Source of the DNA: Varroa destructor
Lineage: Eukaryota; Arthropoda; Arachnida; Mesostigmata; Varroidae
Assembly: GCF_002443255.2 (NCBI RefSeq)
Contig: NW_019211456.1
Span: forward strand, 33,415,341-33,479,340
DNA length: 64,000 nucleotides
Direction of reading: 5' to 3'
The position numbers were made by a program, and so were the translations under genes. Shown one piece after another: positions 37,108-50,647 of this stretch; position 1 is the first letter of the stretch; every line of letters begins with the position of its first letter. The notes beneath the pieces are model-generated. The model was not told where the DNA came from and did no database searches. It saw nothing but the letters and a program-made list of their open reading frames with translations.

Positions 37108-40100
37108 AGGCAGGCAGACACATGTAACCTCAGCTCCTCGTAGGCTGTCACACAACAATGTCACTATAATCACAGCATTCCGATTTTCCAAATTGGTGCT
37201 CTGTCGTCGCACTTTTAGGTAGATGTAATAGTAGCAGCAACTCGTGGCGGTAAGTTGTCAGGAAATTGTCAAATAAACGGTAACCATGACATTTTCTCCT
37301 GACAGCTGAGGTTTAATGCGGACGACGTGATAGAGGTTCTTACGGCCCTTTTCTAGATGAAGAGAGCCATTTATCTGAAACGAAAGAAAATAAATTATCT
37401 TAGTACTCTGTATAATGCAAATTGCCGTTGTCCTCCCTACATACTTCACAAATTAAAAAACTCTTACGTAATACCTCTTACATCTAGGGTTCGAATGTAC
37501 CCGTCTACTAATTTCGTGTAAGATTAGATAGTATATACATATTTTCATAGTAGTTTTTTTCCCTTATTACACCATTGTCGATTATAAAGATTATTGGGCA
37601 GAGTGCGCGGTGGAGGAGCAAGGAAGCATGAATTCTATGGTTCTTAAATTCACCAATCTAAATTGGATAATTTACCCAATTTCATGTGTTTTAGTTTAAA
37701 ACATTTTAATCATACCTAGTGTTATTCTTTAGCTAGATTCGTTATTTAGATTTATAGTCATTTATTAGATTCATGTTAGTAATGTCACAGTATACGCTGA
37801 GCTGTGTGTGGAATCATCCACAAGAGACCTTAGCGAAGAATCAAGATCATTGACACGCCGAGCTTACATCATCAAATCCCCTTATTCAAAAAAATATGCT
37901 CGAACGATTTCTGCGCAATTTCACGTTTTGCAAAAAAAAAAGACAATATTTAAACGAACCATATACAGTTCCGATCAATATTGACCAGCTATCACATCAA
38001 TCAGTCCAGCTACCACGTGCGCTAAGTGCTGAGTTTTCCGTTTAACTGTATTTTTGTGTCCGATGCCCTAGTCACCTCCGAAATTAAGGTTGTTGTATTC
38101 CAGAGTATTGCACTTAAAAACGACACATTTCACGTCAAATGTATTAAAAGGAGCCGGCATCGGTTTTATATATATCCAGTAATCAAAGAACGTTCACCAG
38201 ATTAGTCTGCTGTAGACTAGCCAGATCGTCTGAATTATTATTGGAAAGATACCACAAACTCAAGAAAGAGGAAATGCTAAATGTGCTAATCCCAAGTAGA
38301 TTCGTAATTGCGTTTTCGATATAAGGTTTTTTGAAAGTAATTTAGGTTCTTGAACAGACCTGCCTTTTTCTAATTTTCAGTTACTGTATAGAAAATGTTG
38401 AAAGTCTTAGATTTTGTTCACAGACTCAGCACAAGACAGGATTTAACTTTACGCTGTGCCAGTAACCGATACAATATTGAAGAGCTTCCATGCATAGGTG
38501 CAGTTGTTACGTTCTACCAGATGATTCCAATTCACCTTTAAGACAGTGACTTATCCGCCAGATCAAGCGCCTTAACTTTCCCTTGAAGAGTCGGAAAGGG
38601 CCAGATTCAGATGAAGGATTTATCCGTCAATCTAAAAAAATCCTAGTGCTTTCAGTATTTCCAGGGATGACGCGAAGATAAAATCTTTTCCACGGTAATT
38701 ATGATTACATCGATCAATAAGTTCATCGGTAATCCCACCTCCATTTCAATCACGCGTGAGCAAATATTATGATTATGCTAAATGTTCTTTAGCAATTTAT
38801 GCCATTAGCACTGCTCATGGAAAGCATTTGTTAGGTGAATAGAAGGATGGAAAAATTGGTTGTCTAGGTAAGGAAAACAACTAAAAGACCTGGCTCCTTG
38901 TTATCGTTAGCTCACAACAGTCGTATGTGATACACGAACATAGACTAAGCGTTGTGTATGAACCCAAAGTGGTCCGCAGTAAAGTGTCTTTGGATAGAAT
39001 CGCTTTTACAGTTAGTGTACCTTTGGTATTAAGTATATATTCGCATATAAACATTCGTATAGACACAACGCGAGGCTTTCTCATAAGCTACTTCACAGCT
39101 ATTCTGTAGTGCTTACTATTTTAATCGGAATGGTCGTTAGACAATCCAAGATGTCTAAGTCCAATATTCGGTTGGCTGGGATTTACGAAAATAATTAAAT
39201 CGTCACAATTATATCTGTGTGTAACAATAACGGTCCTCAAGCCGGTATCGAGTGAAGATTACACTCATCGACTAAGCGCTACCTGCGTTTGCATACATCT
39301 GCATTCACACCGAATTCTGCACCGACTCGAGAAAACCTATTGAGTTACGAAGAAATGGAGTTTCAAGACTTCACACTTTAGCATTAAGATAGTCCTCAAT
39401 ATCGCGAAATATCCAGTTCTTGAAAGGATGAATTGCGTTAAAATTTATAAACGACAAGTTCATATTTACTTTTAGTTTAGTTTAGCAAAGCAGTTTTCTT
39501 TTTTTTTGATGAATTCATGTATCTGATGTGAATTCTGTCCACGTTAAACTCGATATATAGCACTTACGAACCACCCTCATGATTCCAAGGATACAACAGT
39601 AGGCAGCCTCCAGGACGGGAGCATTTTTATCAAAAGCATTCTCTATCATAGGTATTGCACAGGCTCAATTTCAGCAGAACGTAGCATGTAATAGAATGTT
39701 ACCCATCGCATTATAGGTCGATATTGACAAGCAATACAACCAAAGTAATGATAGGCTTAGCGTGGTAGATTTTCGTGCCACCGTAGTCTATTTTGCCGCT
39801 TAGTTGGGGGCTTCCATTAATTGTGTCGCGCTTATACTCAACATGTATGTTTTTCTAACGGGGAATCGATCAGGACATGTGCGACCAATGCTTGTTTCGG
39901 CATATACATCGCCTTTCTTCAAATAGTTAGTGAACAGCTGCACTTTGGAACTACCATAGATAATACGGTAAACAGGATCAGAAAACCATGGTAAATGGCA
40001 CTACTCACAGCACACAGAATGAACACCAGTTTACATTTACGCCATGTGTGTGGCTGAATATGGTTTCACGGACCACAGATATGGCGTTAATCGCAAGCAA

Positions 40101-42655
40101 CCGTAACATCTCTCGCTCGGTTGTAGGGAGCATTCAGTATATATGTCTGGAGAAAGAAGTGCTTTTCAGGTTACTAGCCGTCAGTGAGGTGGTTTTATTC
40201 TAACGGTTCGTTCATTTTACTTAAGCTGGAAGGTATTTCATTTGGCTTATCATTTCTACGAAAGCTGTATAGTGTATGTGTCATATTGCGTTGGATGAAC
40301 TCGAAGTCACAGCAAGGATAAATTTCTTATTACTACTATGCCACTTAATTAAAATAAACTGAAATGTTAAAGAAAACTTCCTCTGTAAAGTCTAAACTAC
40401 AGATGTCTAGATATATAATGGAATTAAGCGATAAATGTTTTCAGTATTCTATGGCGTCTTATGCTTGTCGGGTTAGAATGTGTTGGGCGCGTAGGTTTGT
40501 TAAAATGAGCGAAGATCTGTTAAAGTTAGATTGTAATTGATTTCATTTGTAAATTGGCAGATGTTGTCAGAAATCATATTCTGCTAACTATTAAAAAAAA
40601 TCGATAGTATTCGACGTATAAACTAGCAAGCAGCGCCGTCTAATTAAAAACAAAAATAAAGAAGAAGAAGAAATTTGAATTTCATCAGTGGCTGGCGGTT
40701 CAAATGCTTTGCTAAGACTTGAAATAGCTTTTACTAATAATAGAACTTGGGCACAATACCTTTATGACGGCGAATAGACGCATCAACGGAGTTGGTGCGA
40801 GCTGTGATATCTTATGAACGAGACGTAAGCCGAAGTCGTCGTGAAATCGGCTGTCAAAATTGGGCAAAAACGACACACTTGGCTATGTTGTATAATTCGG
40901 TAAATCCCCTTGAAGCTTTTGGGTGGTCCTATTCGCTGATAGTACTGAATATCGTCCTTACATGCTTCCGATGAACTGATAAGAATTATAAAGGCGCGAT
41001 GTTGCAGCTTACAGGATAGATTTTCAGATGATCCACTAAATATTCGATATGCCTGGTCTCAACCCTTTATACCGTTTGACAGTGTCATGCTTTTTAACGT
41101 ATTTGGCTAAACGAAATTCAAGGTCTGAATTACGCATCTGTGCTTGAAATCAATCCAAATAATTAGCTAAGACAGTTAGTGGAAAGGTCTCTAAGCTTAT
41201 TCTGTATTAAGTCTGCTTAAATTGGCATACGCATTGCAAAGATTTTAGGTAAGCCAGCTCGGAAAGGAAACCCCCATCTAAAATGATTCACAGAAAACAG
41301 TATATCCAGCAGTGATAAGCTTGAAACAGTAGCGTCCTTTTAATAGGTAACATTTACACATATGTCTTTCTTAGCGTATAAGATATATCGAATTCCACTA
41401 ACGTTGTGGTAAAGATGCGATATCCTAGAAAAGTACAGTCAGTTTCCATAGCAAAGATGATATCCTGAAAGAGGATACAGGCGGCCTGTATCTTTCCTAT
41501 ACATTCCGATGTCCATAAATTTGTTTTCTACTGTCTAGAGGCTAAAAGGTCTTGTGCATCTCTCTGGCGTGATTCAAATATATTGGTGCGACTGACGTTT
41601 TTCCTCATACCTTTTGCAGTTTTTCTCATGAGAAACATAAACATTTGAATTACTCATAGACATCTTACAATATAGTTACTAGAAATACTTGCATTACATT
41701 TTTGTATCAATCCATTGCGACTGCTATAGCTAAAAAATGTATTGATTTTACTTGTTTACAGCTACAACGATTTTATAGATTATAGTATAGTTCTGGCTCG
41801 ATTTCTGAATTGATTGTTGGTGGGCGGATCGTATTGATTATAGTTGCGTAGTTGTTTATATTTCGCTAGTTTAGGCTTTTTATATGATTAGGCGGCGTGT
41901 CAGTGATGGTAAAGGAGTACTCATATAGGAAGATTTTTTCAAAATATTATCTTACTCATTTTAATTGTCTTACGTAAATTATTTGTATATAGCTGTGGAG
42001 TATTAAGCAACGTCAGTTTACAATTGTAACACATATGTTTATGAGGCAACGGAAATGTGCGCTTATCTTTTTGAATTAACTTTTGAATTAACTAACTGTA
42101 CCTTTTTATTAAGTAAGTTTATACAAATGGCTGTGGGGCCAGCAATTTATTTCCTCAGTTGAATATATAATACAATGTTATTACTAATATTATGTGTTTT
42201 TTCTATGTACGACAACCTGCCACCTTAACAATATCGTATGATAAGATCGTTACACGTCACACCTCTTTAGCGCTATCGGAGAACACTTAAAGTAGCATGT
42301 ATACACCCTGTTTCTATTTAGACTAGCTACTGTTTAAAAAACTACATCGCAACGATCTATCAGAACAGCACTACACGTACACAAACGAGTTCGCACTGAA
42401 ACGTGTACTGCTATTGAGAGCTGGCTGCTTATCGCAGTTCAATCACGCAGAGTTCGATCAGTTGCGTGACTCTGGCCTTTAGCGCCATTCTAGTCTGGCC
42501 ATTCATTCTGGGTCGCTCCCCGTCCAAACTCCAATACAAAAGCACATACGACTTACGAGATTCGTTTAAAAAAACAAACTACGAGACAATTTTTATATTA
42601 GCATTTTATGGCCGTATAATGGCGGCCACAGCGACTTAGCGATTATGTTAACATC

Positions 42656-42675
42656 TATTATTATTATTATTATTA
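42656..42675. repeat. (TTA)n microsatellite
   Basis: An unbroken run of TTA triplets, seen directly. Confidence 0.85.
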
Positions 42676-43054
42676 CAATCACTGTTTGATGCTGTGGATT
42701 GTTGACGTCTCGTCGCGTATACACGACAGCTGTGTGACAGATTTCGGCAATATCTAATGCACCATTCATATATATCGGCTAAATTATCAGAAAGAACGGG
42801 TGTTTATTCACATTCAATGTTAAATCGGCTCCTTCGTGAGATATCGAATCGTTACCACCTTTCTTCAGTTTGCTTCTTCTGAACTGGTCTCATTTTCGTT
42901 GGTTCGTGCTCTTCACCAGTTGCGTAAATGTGTGTTGCAAGCGTGAATCTATGAATGCCCAATCAGAACAGGCAAACGATCCAAGCAGTAATTTCTCCCT
43001 GGAAAAAAAGCTAAATAGCAAAATAACAATGAAATGTCATTCAATTTTTGAAAG

Positions 43055-43552
43055 ATGGACGCAGGCAGGTTAGTGACCCTTTCGTCGCGAACGGGTTGGC
43101 CGTGAAATTACCTTGTGTCAAACTTTATTTCTGTAGCACACGTATATAGTTGCTTTTAATGGAATTCTGTCGGAAACGATTTATATACCAGGATGATTTT
43201 TTTTAAGTCGATAACTATTCGAATACATTTCCTCGAACTTACGATAAAGCGCATTAAGTTTTCGCAAAAATTCGATACATTTTATAATTTCGCCACGATA
43301 AAGGGATAAATGCTGCCCAGGCCGGTGAAAAAGACACTTATTGTGGTGAAGATGCGTTATCGGAAGAAACTACCTAAAGATAGTTATGTCGCTTTCGCTC
43401 TGGACGTAAAAGATGATGCTCGTTATCAATCAGTTACGGATAAAATTAGTACGAAAGCTGAAAGAGACCACCACGTGGATACCCATGATATTGCCAAGAT
43501 ATTAAGCGTCTACCACAAAACAGTTTTAGGCCAATTTAGAAAAACTGATTAG
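43055..43552 (+). CDS. Small two-exon protein of unknown function
   Basis: Proposed join of 43055-43068 (ATGGACGCAGGCAG, donor GTTAGT) to 43321-43552 (acceptor TGCTGCCCAG), in phase 2, giving 81 residues that start MDAGRPVKKTLIVVKMRYRKK and end in TAG. The product is small and charged: a basic N-terminal third with a hydrophobic TLIVVKM core, then a mixed helix-prone region with HHVDTHDIAKI. No signal peptide or membrane segment is present. I do not recognise the family. Support comes from the clean splice pair, from restoring one frame through both exons and from the protein-like composition. Alternatively the second exon could be used alone from the ATG at 43310, or the frame could be chance. 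Confidence 0.4.
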
Positions 43553-46500
43553 AAAAAGCGCTTAATGTTTGGGTGCCACACGAATTGATAGGAATAATCT
43601 ATTTGATCGTGTTTCCATCTGCAACACAACTAAATCGGGTTAATTCCAAAGCAATTGATCACATGACAAAATAAATTGCATATAAAAAAAGACTGCTTTG
43701 AAATCTGTGGCAAAACCCAGACTATCGCCAAAGGAAGCAATGTTATGTATTGGGTGAGACTGGCAAGGGATTGGCGCTTATGAGTTACTGCCGCCTGGCA
43801 GAACCATTGATTCGGATTTCTACTGTTAATAAGTCATTTATAAAAATGAATTAAAATCAGTAAATAGAAAATGCGTTGTCTCCCCTTATAACAATGACAA
43901 ACCACATACATCATCAGTCACCTGAAATGAATTCAGAGAACTCGAGTAATAAATTTTAATGCATCTGCCCGGTTTTGCACTGCCAGACTATCATCAGCAC
44001 AACTTCAAATAAAAATTAAACTTAACAGAGGTTTGTTGTCTAATTATTTTTTGTAATTCGAACTAATTGCGTATGGTCCACCATAGTGTTCAATTAGATT
44101 TCGAATCATAATATAGCCATGGTTAATTATCTCGATTATTTGGACTGACAGTTAAACTCCGCTTACTAAGCGTCGCACCTTCTCTTACCATCTGCCGCAC
44201 TTAAAGCTTCGAGATACCACCGGTCTAAGCAGATCTCTTGGCCCGTGAAACAGTTTTTCGTTGATGATAATGATTATTGAAGAGAAGTACCGCAGGCTAC
44301 AAACTATTGCACGCTTATATTGAATAAATACAAGTTTATAATTTGAGTGTATTACATGAAGCACGGCGATCAAATGTGGAGACTTCAGGAAACTCGTTTA
44401 TTTACCTATTTAATCATACTCGTCGAGTACTATGTCGTTGGCGAAGCTTGAGCTACCGATTCCCGCCGCCTTTTTTTGGTTCCGCCATTTAAGCAGTCCA
44501 TTGAGTCCACATTTAAAAAAAAAAACGCATTATCGATGATTCCAGGTATGTCTAAAATTTCACGGCGCTATTAATGTATATTGTCGGTGTTTTACAGATA
44601 GTTCATCGCTTTAGGAATTCGCCGATGCATTCATGGAGATCACACTAGAGCTTTATATCTCAGTGAAATAGATCTAATTCAAAAATATCCCCAACTACAG
44701 AAAATCAATACATCCTGTGTAAAGAAAAACTGCATGGATCTACATTCACTGAACGAGATTCCAAGGAGTCGATTTTGCAAAAACTTTCTGTAAATATGAG
44801 GCACCGCAGAATCAAAGCAGATTTCTACAAAGGTATCTACCAGTCAAGTCATATCGAATTATAAAGTTGGAACACCCTATAGTCAATACGGGATTGATTA
44901 TTTTAGTTCTAAGCTAGTTGTCTGTACCGTTTTGTAAATATTAAAAGGCGCGGCGCTGACAGAAACCCGACACTTACAAAAAAATAATTGCAAAGAACTT
45001 CCGCAGAACAACTACTTTTATTATACATTTTCACGGAAGTTCCGACTAATGGGGCCAACATCCCTTGAGTCGGTAATCCTATAAAACCCTGATTTTATTT
45101 TTAATTTTAGGGAGATTACAATTGTGCAGATATATTGTATGACAAGTTAATCATGACTCGGTGGACCGATTTAAGTAGAAGTTCGGCATTTGACCATTTT
45201 TTTTCTGCGCAACCACGTTATCTCAGCCCACCATTGGCCTTCAGTTGGCAACTTAAATTGTCGTAAATTAACTGATTTTGAGCACGCCTAAGTTTGTTCT
45301 TGATTTATCAATGAACAATATATGTTGTTTTTTATATGATTTTAGCTTGACATCCCTGTTCAAAACAACACGATTCGCGTGCTTGATTTGCGACATGTTT
45401 CACAACGATTATATGCGTGCTCGATGTGAAGATAGCTTGATTAGATTTTAATTAACAATGAATATATTAGGGACGTTGGCGACCCTTTATTTTATTTTCT
45501 TACAGTTATTGCATCCTAAGTCTATTGTATGTGCGCCAACTATGCAATCGTGCACTTAAACAACAACAATGATTTAGGACCAGCAACGGCTGAAGACACC
45601 TAATATCTTGAAGCTTTATGGCAAATTTGATTGACACTGAAACGTTTGAATTTATTGAAGCCTCAAACGTTTGGCTTCGCTTAGGTTTTATTTTAGCCCA
45701 GAAACAATTAGCTTTTTAGCTATATCCATCAGTTGTATGGCAGTAACAGTAACAAAAAAAAAAGCTCTACCTAATATTCTTCAGATAATGCTAATCAGAT
45801 GAATTATTCGTGCAGGTCCTGTTCATGTGGCAGGTGCATTTCACCATCGAAAATATCCGCATTTTTTTATAATGAGTATTGGTGATTAAATTTCACAATA
45901 AAAAAGGTCCGTTAACAGCAATTCGGTACGACTTACGTAGATAATTAGTGCAAGTAAATAAACGAAACGCTTTTGTCCGGCTAGTGTGAAACAGCATCCA
46001 CTAACTTTAACGTTACTTGCTGATATTGTTTAGGTCACTGAATTCTCTTTTAACCCTTGACATTCCACACTGAAAAATACCTAGGTCACATGTTAAGCTG
46101 TTACAAGCGAATGACGAAGTGGCGGGCTTCGAAATTGAAAAACTTTTGAACTACGCGCTGCTAGCAGACGACATTTAGCTAGTAAATTCTCCAACCTTCT
46201 AGAAACGTATGTGTAAAACCGGTTGAGCTTATGTTACAAAAAATAAGTTTAGAAAAGACAATACCTTTCAGTTCCAAAAATCAACATTCAGTGGGCAAGT
46301 TTTTGTTTTTCGAAGGTCCTCCTAATGCTGCAGAAATTCACTGAGGTTTAGTGAAGGCACTAAGCGAATATATAATAAGTAAACGGCACAAAGGTTTCAA
46401 GAACTGAAATTGGAGTATTGAAGGTTGGGCAAGGGGTGACCAAATATCAAGGTCCGAATGACAAGAGCGCATTGCTGCAGTCGAGCAAGCTTTTTACGAA

Positions 46501-48348
46501 AGTAGAGCTTTTAAGGGCTCTATTAGCTAAAACAGGCATATCACATATAGTGTATTACAGAATTATGACCCAAATACTGGAAAGAGAGTAAAAAATGGGT
46601 CACCTATGAATTGAACATAAGCCCATTAGAAGTGTACGTAGATTATTCCACGTGCAGTTTGCAGCGATTTAATCAACAAAAAAAATTCGCGTGGGGCATA
46701 CGGCTGCCATAGATAAAGTAGGGTTCAATATCTACCGCCAGTCGAAGAAGGGCTAGGCGAGAGTACGACGTCGCCTGAGAAAAACTGAGTTCGGTAGGAA
46801 TGTCGAGTAATTTCGAACTTAAGGTAATGGAAATACTTACAAGGGCATCGGCTACCATGAGATACTCGCTGAAAATTTCCGCCGCTATCCCTAGTTCCTC
46901 AAAAAACTCATGGACCGTTGGCATGAACCACAGAGTCTACTTCCACACAATGCGCTATTTAATAGTAACGCCAGACCCCATCGCCGTACTTCTTGAATTG
47001 CATGAACGAATATCCAACGCCTGTGTTAACTATAAGGCTTTCCATCCGAAGAAAAGCAACTGGTAGACAAATATATTTTAATATCAATTTACTTTAAAAA
47101 GCTATCGATTGAGAACGTGAATTGTAGGTATACGGTCTTTTAGAAACCACAAAAGCACTGGGGCAAGTGTGTGAAGTATAAAAAGAGTGCCTTCAACAAA
47201 TAATAAAAAATCGTTATTCAAGCTCAGTTAGTTCAAAAGTTGTCCTATGTTACTTATGTAACAGCCTAACAAAATATCTAGTAGCAGTCGAGCGCTTTAG
47301 TGAGAAACTCGTAATCCTTTTTCAGCTGAAGCTACGTAACGAATTGGATGATCGGACCAAAGCTGTTTCTTGTACTGGTTGACTGCGAAATTAATAGCAG
47401 AACACGCTATATTCATCACTTTCTTTGTGGCTCTGTCCGTTTGATAATTTCAGTTTGCTGGAAGGCAAACAAAGAAATCTTACGAAGATTAGAGAAATCG
47501 GCATGATTGTCGAGTAAATAGTCAGTCTTACACTTTAAAGAAAAATTAAATAACGTAATGCAGGAGGCGATTTTTCCTTTATGCCATAAACTCTCTCAAT
47601 CACAAGTTCTATATTTAGCCTTCTAATGCCGAAGCAAATAGAAATATGTTCTTGTATTACTTCAAAAAAAATATGCCGATGAAGTGGCCAGACTCGATCA
47701 ATAATCGATAACAATAATATTTGCATAAAGAATAAATATACTATAGGACGACAATTGTATAATTACTGACTGTCATATTCCGAGGATTAAAGCTTGTGCC
47801 TAAAACCCTAACAGACCTGCCATAGCCCTTGAAACACCTAAATCCATCAAAATAATGAAAACTTTTTTATTTGCAAGCAGCTATTTTCATTTCACGTCTA
47901 TGATAATGCACGAATTTGCCCGTGTACAACATGAGTCTTTGTTGACCTATTTTTAGCTATGAGCACCATGTGTGCCCCATTTATGATAATTATTTTTTTT
48001 ATGTAATAACCCTTTGTCCACTTTTGTGATACATCATAGACACAAAGCTAAAGCTTTCAATAATTAGCATTTGAATTAAAGCGTCTCTTATGGAAGCTAC
48101 CAAGCGTCTCTTAAAGAACCTAACAAGTCTTAGTGTGTAATCACTCCAGAAAAAGCTTTATAATCTACCGGTTAGTTGCTCCAATATGCGCCTATCTATT
48201 ATTGCCTACCCATCCAATTATCATTAACAGTTAAATGGAAACGTATGACGTCAACGATAATCTGCCGACAAACTTGTTTTATTACGTTACAAAAAGACAT
48301 GTTCGCGGATGTCGATTTACGTCGTTGCAGCGAACGGAGACCAAGGCC
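43553..48348. other. Gene-poor stretch with one possible decayed coding block
   Basis: Mostly AT-rich with simple tracts. Around 46680-47070 both strands carry frames of 80-90 codons. The minus-strand frame ending at 46673 contains PTVHEFFEELGIAAEIFSEY and has in-frame stops a short way upstream. It may be a pseudogene fragment, possibly related to the XK-like genes (TVEEFFREI in copy 1), but this is weak. Confidence 0.3.
48278..48283 (-). terminator. Poly(A) signal of RPL22
   Basis: AATAAA on the minus strand, 66 nt after the RPL22 stop codon. Confidence 0.65.
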
Positions 48349-50622
48349 TTACTCGTCCTCTTCATCATCATCATCATCATCATCATCTACATTGTTGATC
48401 TGATAGTACCGAAGTTCAAAGCCATCCTTTGCCGCAGCTACCACTCGCAGCCAATCCCGAAGGTTGTTCTTCTTTAAGTACTTCTTCGTCAAGTACTTTA
48501 AATACCTGAAAACACAAAAGATCGAAATTACTTTAGGATAAGCATGTTTCAGTTTGAATCAATGACAACATTCGATTAAGAAGACTATAGTTTTCTACTA
48601 ATATCTGACCGAGTGAAATTAATACATGTAGCAAACGTTTCGGCACCGGCCTTTGCTCTAGCCCAAGGCTGGCTTCCTCGAAAGCATCATTGTACTCCCA
48701 ATATAATATTAGGCAGTCTCTGGACCTGTGGAGCCCGAGGACCGTGGCGAAGGAGAAGCAATTCTATTTCGAATAGCGATCGCATAGTGAGAACTCTCTT
48801 CAGAAGAAACCAAAAACTATTCTTTAGCATCAAGGAAGCACAACTCGGTCGTAACAAGCCACGCTTCTTAACGCGTATCACCTTACTATTGATATAAAAT
48901 GACAAAAGAAAGGCATCTATGGCTTACTAATGGTAATGTACTTAAGTATATGGCACATGTTAGTAAGTACGCTCTACAAGGCGGATCGAAGATCGTGCCG
49001 CAAGAATATGTGGAAACATTTGGTTGAATACACGTGGGACAACAGTTTAAGAGGGTAAGAGTCGCTGAATCAATCCATCCGTTCACAACATACCTTTTCG
49101 AGAACGGGATGTTCGCAATGATGATCACTTTGTTTTTCTCCTTATACACTGTGATGTCTTTGCCGAGGTTCTTGGTCTTGCCATTGACTTTAATGCGGCT
49201 TTTTAAGTAAGTTTCCTGTAAATATTATACATAGTTTAGTATAAATAGACGCTAGAATAGCAATCTTCTGCCTCTCTAAGCGAATATGAAATCAAATAAC
49301 CGTAGTGACTTAAAAACCGAACAGATCACGCAGAGTTGGGAAAACCGCAAAGAATAGATAGCTGACAATAGCGACAAGAATGTTGACCACACATGAAACC
49401 AAACCGGACTTGAGACACGAAATGGAGATTACATGGTGCATCGATTTCGGGCCTATATCATTTAAAAAGGAGATAATTCAATCTGTAGACTGAACACTCC
49501 AGCCAAAGACCCTATGATTCTAATCAATTGTCAAAATACCTGTTCCTTATTCGCATTTCATAATAATACTCGATTGTTTAACAAAAAAATAACCAATATC
49601 GAAATAATACGCGATTGTTTACAAAACGAAGGGACATACGCGAAGCCTTCACGAGGTTTCTCCTCGAGACTACCAAATCTGAGGCAAAAAGTCGGCGAGC
49701 CAGGTGAACAAGCCACCGCCAAAATTGCCCAAAGCAGCTCCATATAGAATACGACTGATGCAGAGTACTTCATCGATACTAGTCATTCGCATGGACCAGT
49801 ACCAGTTCAAAACCGAGCGCAGTATCGGCTTCAGCGGCTTTATTCTGTTCGATGTTGTCCAAATCAACTACTCAACAAACATTCCACACGTGTCCCACAT
49901 CGTGGATGTTGTGATTAACTGACCAGACGAACATCCACATTCTGAAGGCTACTCGGTTTGTCAGCATTCTCAGTCTCAGCCAGGCCAGGCGCTGGCATAG
50001 CCCCGCATTCGCAAGACTCCAGAAACTCGAGCTACTGATCTAAAATCGAGCAAACCACTTACGAAATCTGCGACCTTCATAATGCCATCTTCAACAGGGT
50101 GGGCGCAATCCACGACATACTTCTGCTGACCTCTCTTGACGCCAGGCTTTTTCTTGATACCCGCCTTCTTCGGACCCTTTTTTCCGGACTTCTTTGCAGG
50201 CTTTACCTAAGATCACATGGAGACAGCACAGAGCCAGATGAAGAGTTAAGACAATATTCAACTCGTCGTCGATAAAATTTCTCAAAATCGACTTTCTCTG
50301 TAAACAATCAGATAATTAAAGAACGAATCGCAGTGACATCAGTGATACGATATCAGGACTCTAGCCGAAATCATCATTTGGATGGACCACGGCATGACTA
50401 TGTGCATTTTTAGGTTCACTTGGGAATACAGAGTACCACGTGGCGAAAAACACGTCATTGAATTAAATATACGATAATTCCATAATCTCTTCGTAATGCC
50501 AAGAGGGAATTGTTAAACAGAATTACTTTTACTATTTTCAGCTTCTTAGTAAAATTAAGTAGCTTTTGGCGAAATTTAATACATATACGAGAATTTTCGG
50601 GAGCTCAACTTACTGCTGCCAT
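48349..50622 (-). CDS. RPL22: Large ribosomal subunit protein eL22
   Basis: Structural protein of the 60S subunit that binds 28S rRNA. Four exons: 50622-50614 (MAA only), 50206-50063, 49215-49094 and 48505-48349. All junctions are GT-AG and in frame, giving 143 residues. Exon 2 has a Lys-rich N-terminus ([14 protein letters not shown]...) and then [16 protein letters not shown]. Exon 3 has [16 protein letters not shown] and ANIPFSKR. Exon 4 has [20 protein letters not shown], the most conserved eL22 segment, and ends in an acidic tail of eight Asp then EEDE. The start is fixed by the usual short first exon of ribosomal protein genes. The sense strand upstream has a pyrimidine-rich CTTTCCGCCC about 25 nt before the ATG, so a 5'TOP mRNA under mTOR/LARP1 control is likely. 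The Asp tail is encoded by a nearly pure GAT repeat. Intron 1 contains a likely snoRNA. Confidence 0.97.
48361..48389. repeat. Trinucleotide repeat coding the RPL22 acidic tail
   Basis: A run of ATC/TCA triplets, read as GAT on the minus strand, codes the polyaspartate tail of eL22. Confidence 0.85.
50304..50382 (-). ncRNA. Candidate C/D-box snoRNA in RPL22 intron 1
   Basis: Read on the gene's sense strand, the order is box C ATGATGA (50377-50371), 14 nt, box D' CTGA (50356-50353), 10 nt, C'-like CTGATGT (50342-50336), 24 nt, and box D CTGA (50311-50308). A short CAA/TTG terminal pairing flanks C and D. Size (about 79 nt), box order and position about 100 nt before the 3' splice site of a ribosomal-protein intron all fit intron-encoded snoRNAs. 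The stretch before D contains TTCGTTCTT, complementary to AAGAACGAA of the conserved 18S 3' region, but the match ends seven bases short of box D. The rRNA target is therefore uncertain. Confidence 0.5.
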
Positions 50623-50641
50623 CTCGTCTTAATCACCGGGC

Positions 50642-50647
50642 GGAAAG
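50642..50647 (-). promoter_or_regulatory. Probable 5'TOP start of RPL22
   Basis: On the sense strand CTTTCCGCCC begins here, about 25 nt upstream of the ATG, as expected for the pyrimidine tract that opens ribosomal-protein mRNAs. The exact transcription start is inferred. Confidence 0.5.

Larger units (their letters stand above)
36888..43054. other. Upstream region of acid phosphatase and long gene-poor stretch
   Basis: The first few hundred bases should hold the promoter and 5' UTR of the acid phosphatase gene. Beyond them I see only short frames without motifs, poly-A runs and AT-rich DNA. A minus-strand frame at 37258-37449 is not assigned. Confidence 0.45.

Noticed and set aside
48600..48700. 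A second snoRNA in RPL22 intron 3 (ATGATGC near 48686)
   Set aside because: The box C is imperfect and no CTGA box D follows at a suitable distance.
49514..49922. Overlapping frames of 65-77 codons on both strands inside the RPL22 gene
   Set aside because: They fall within intron 2 of RPL22 and have no motif; both strands are open by chance.
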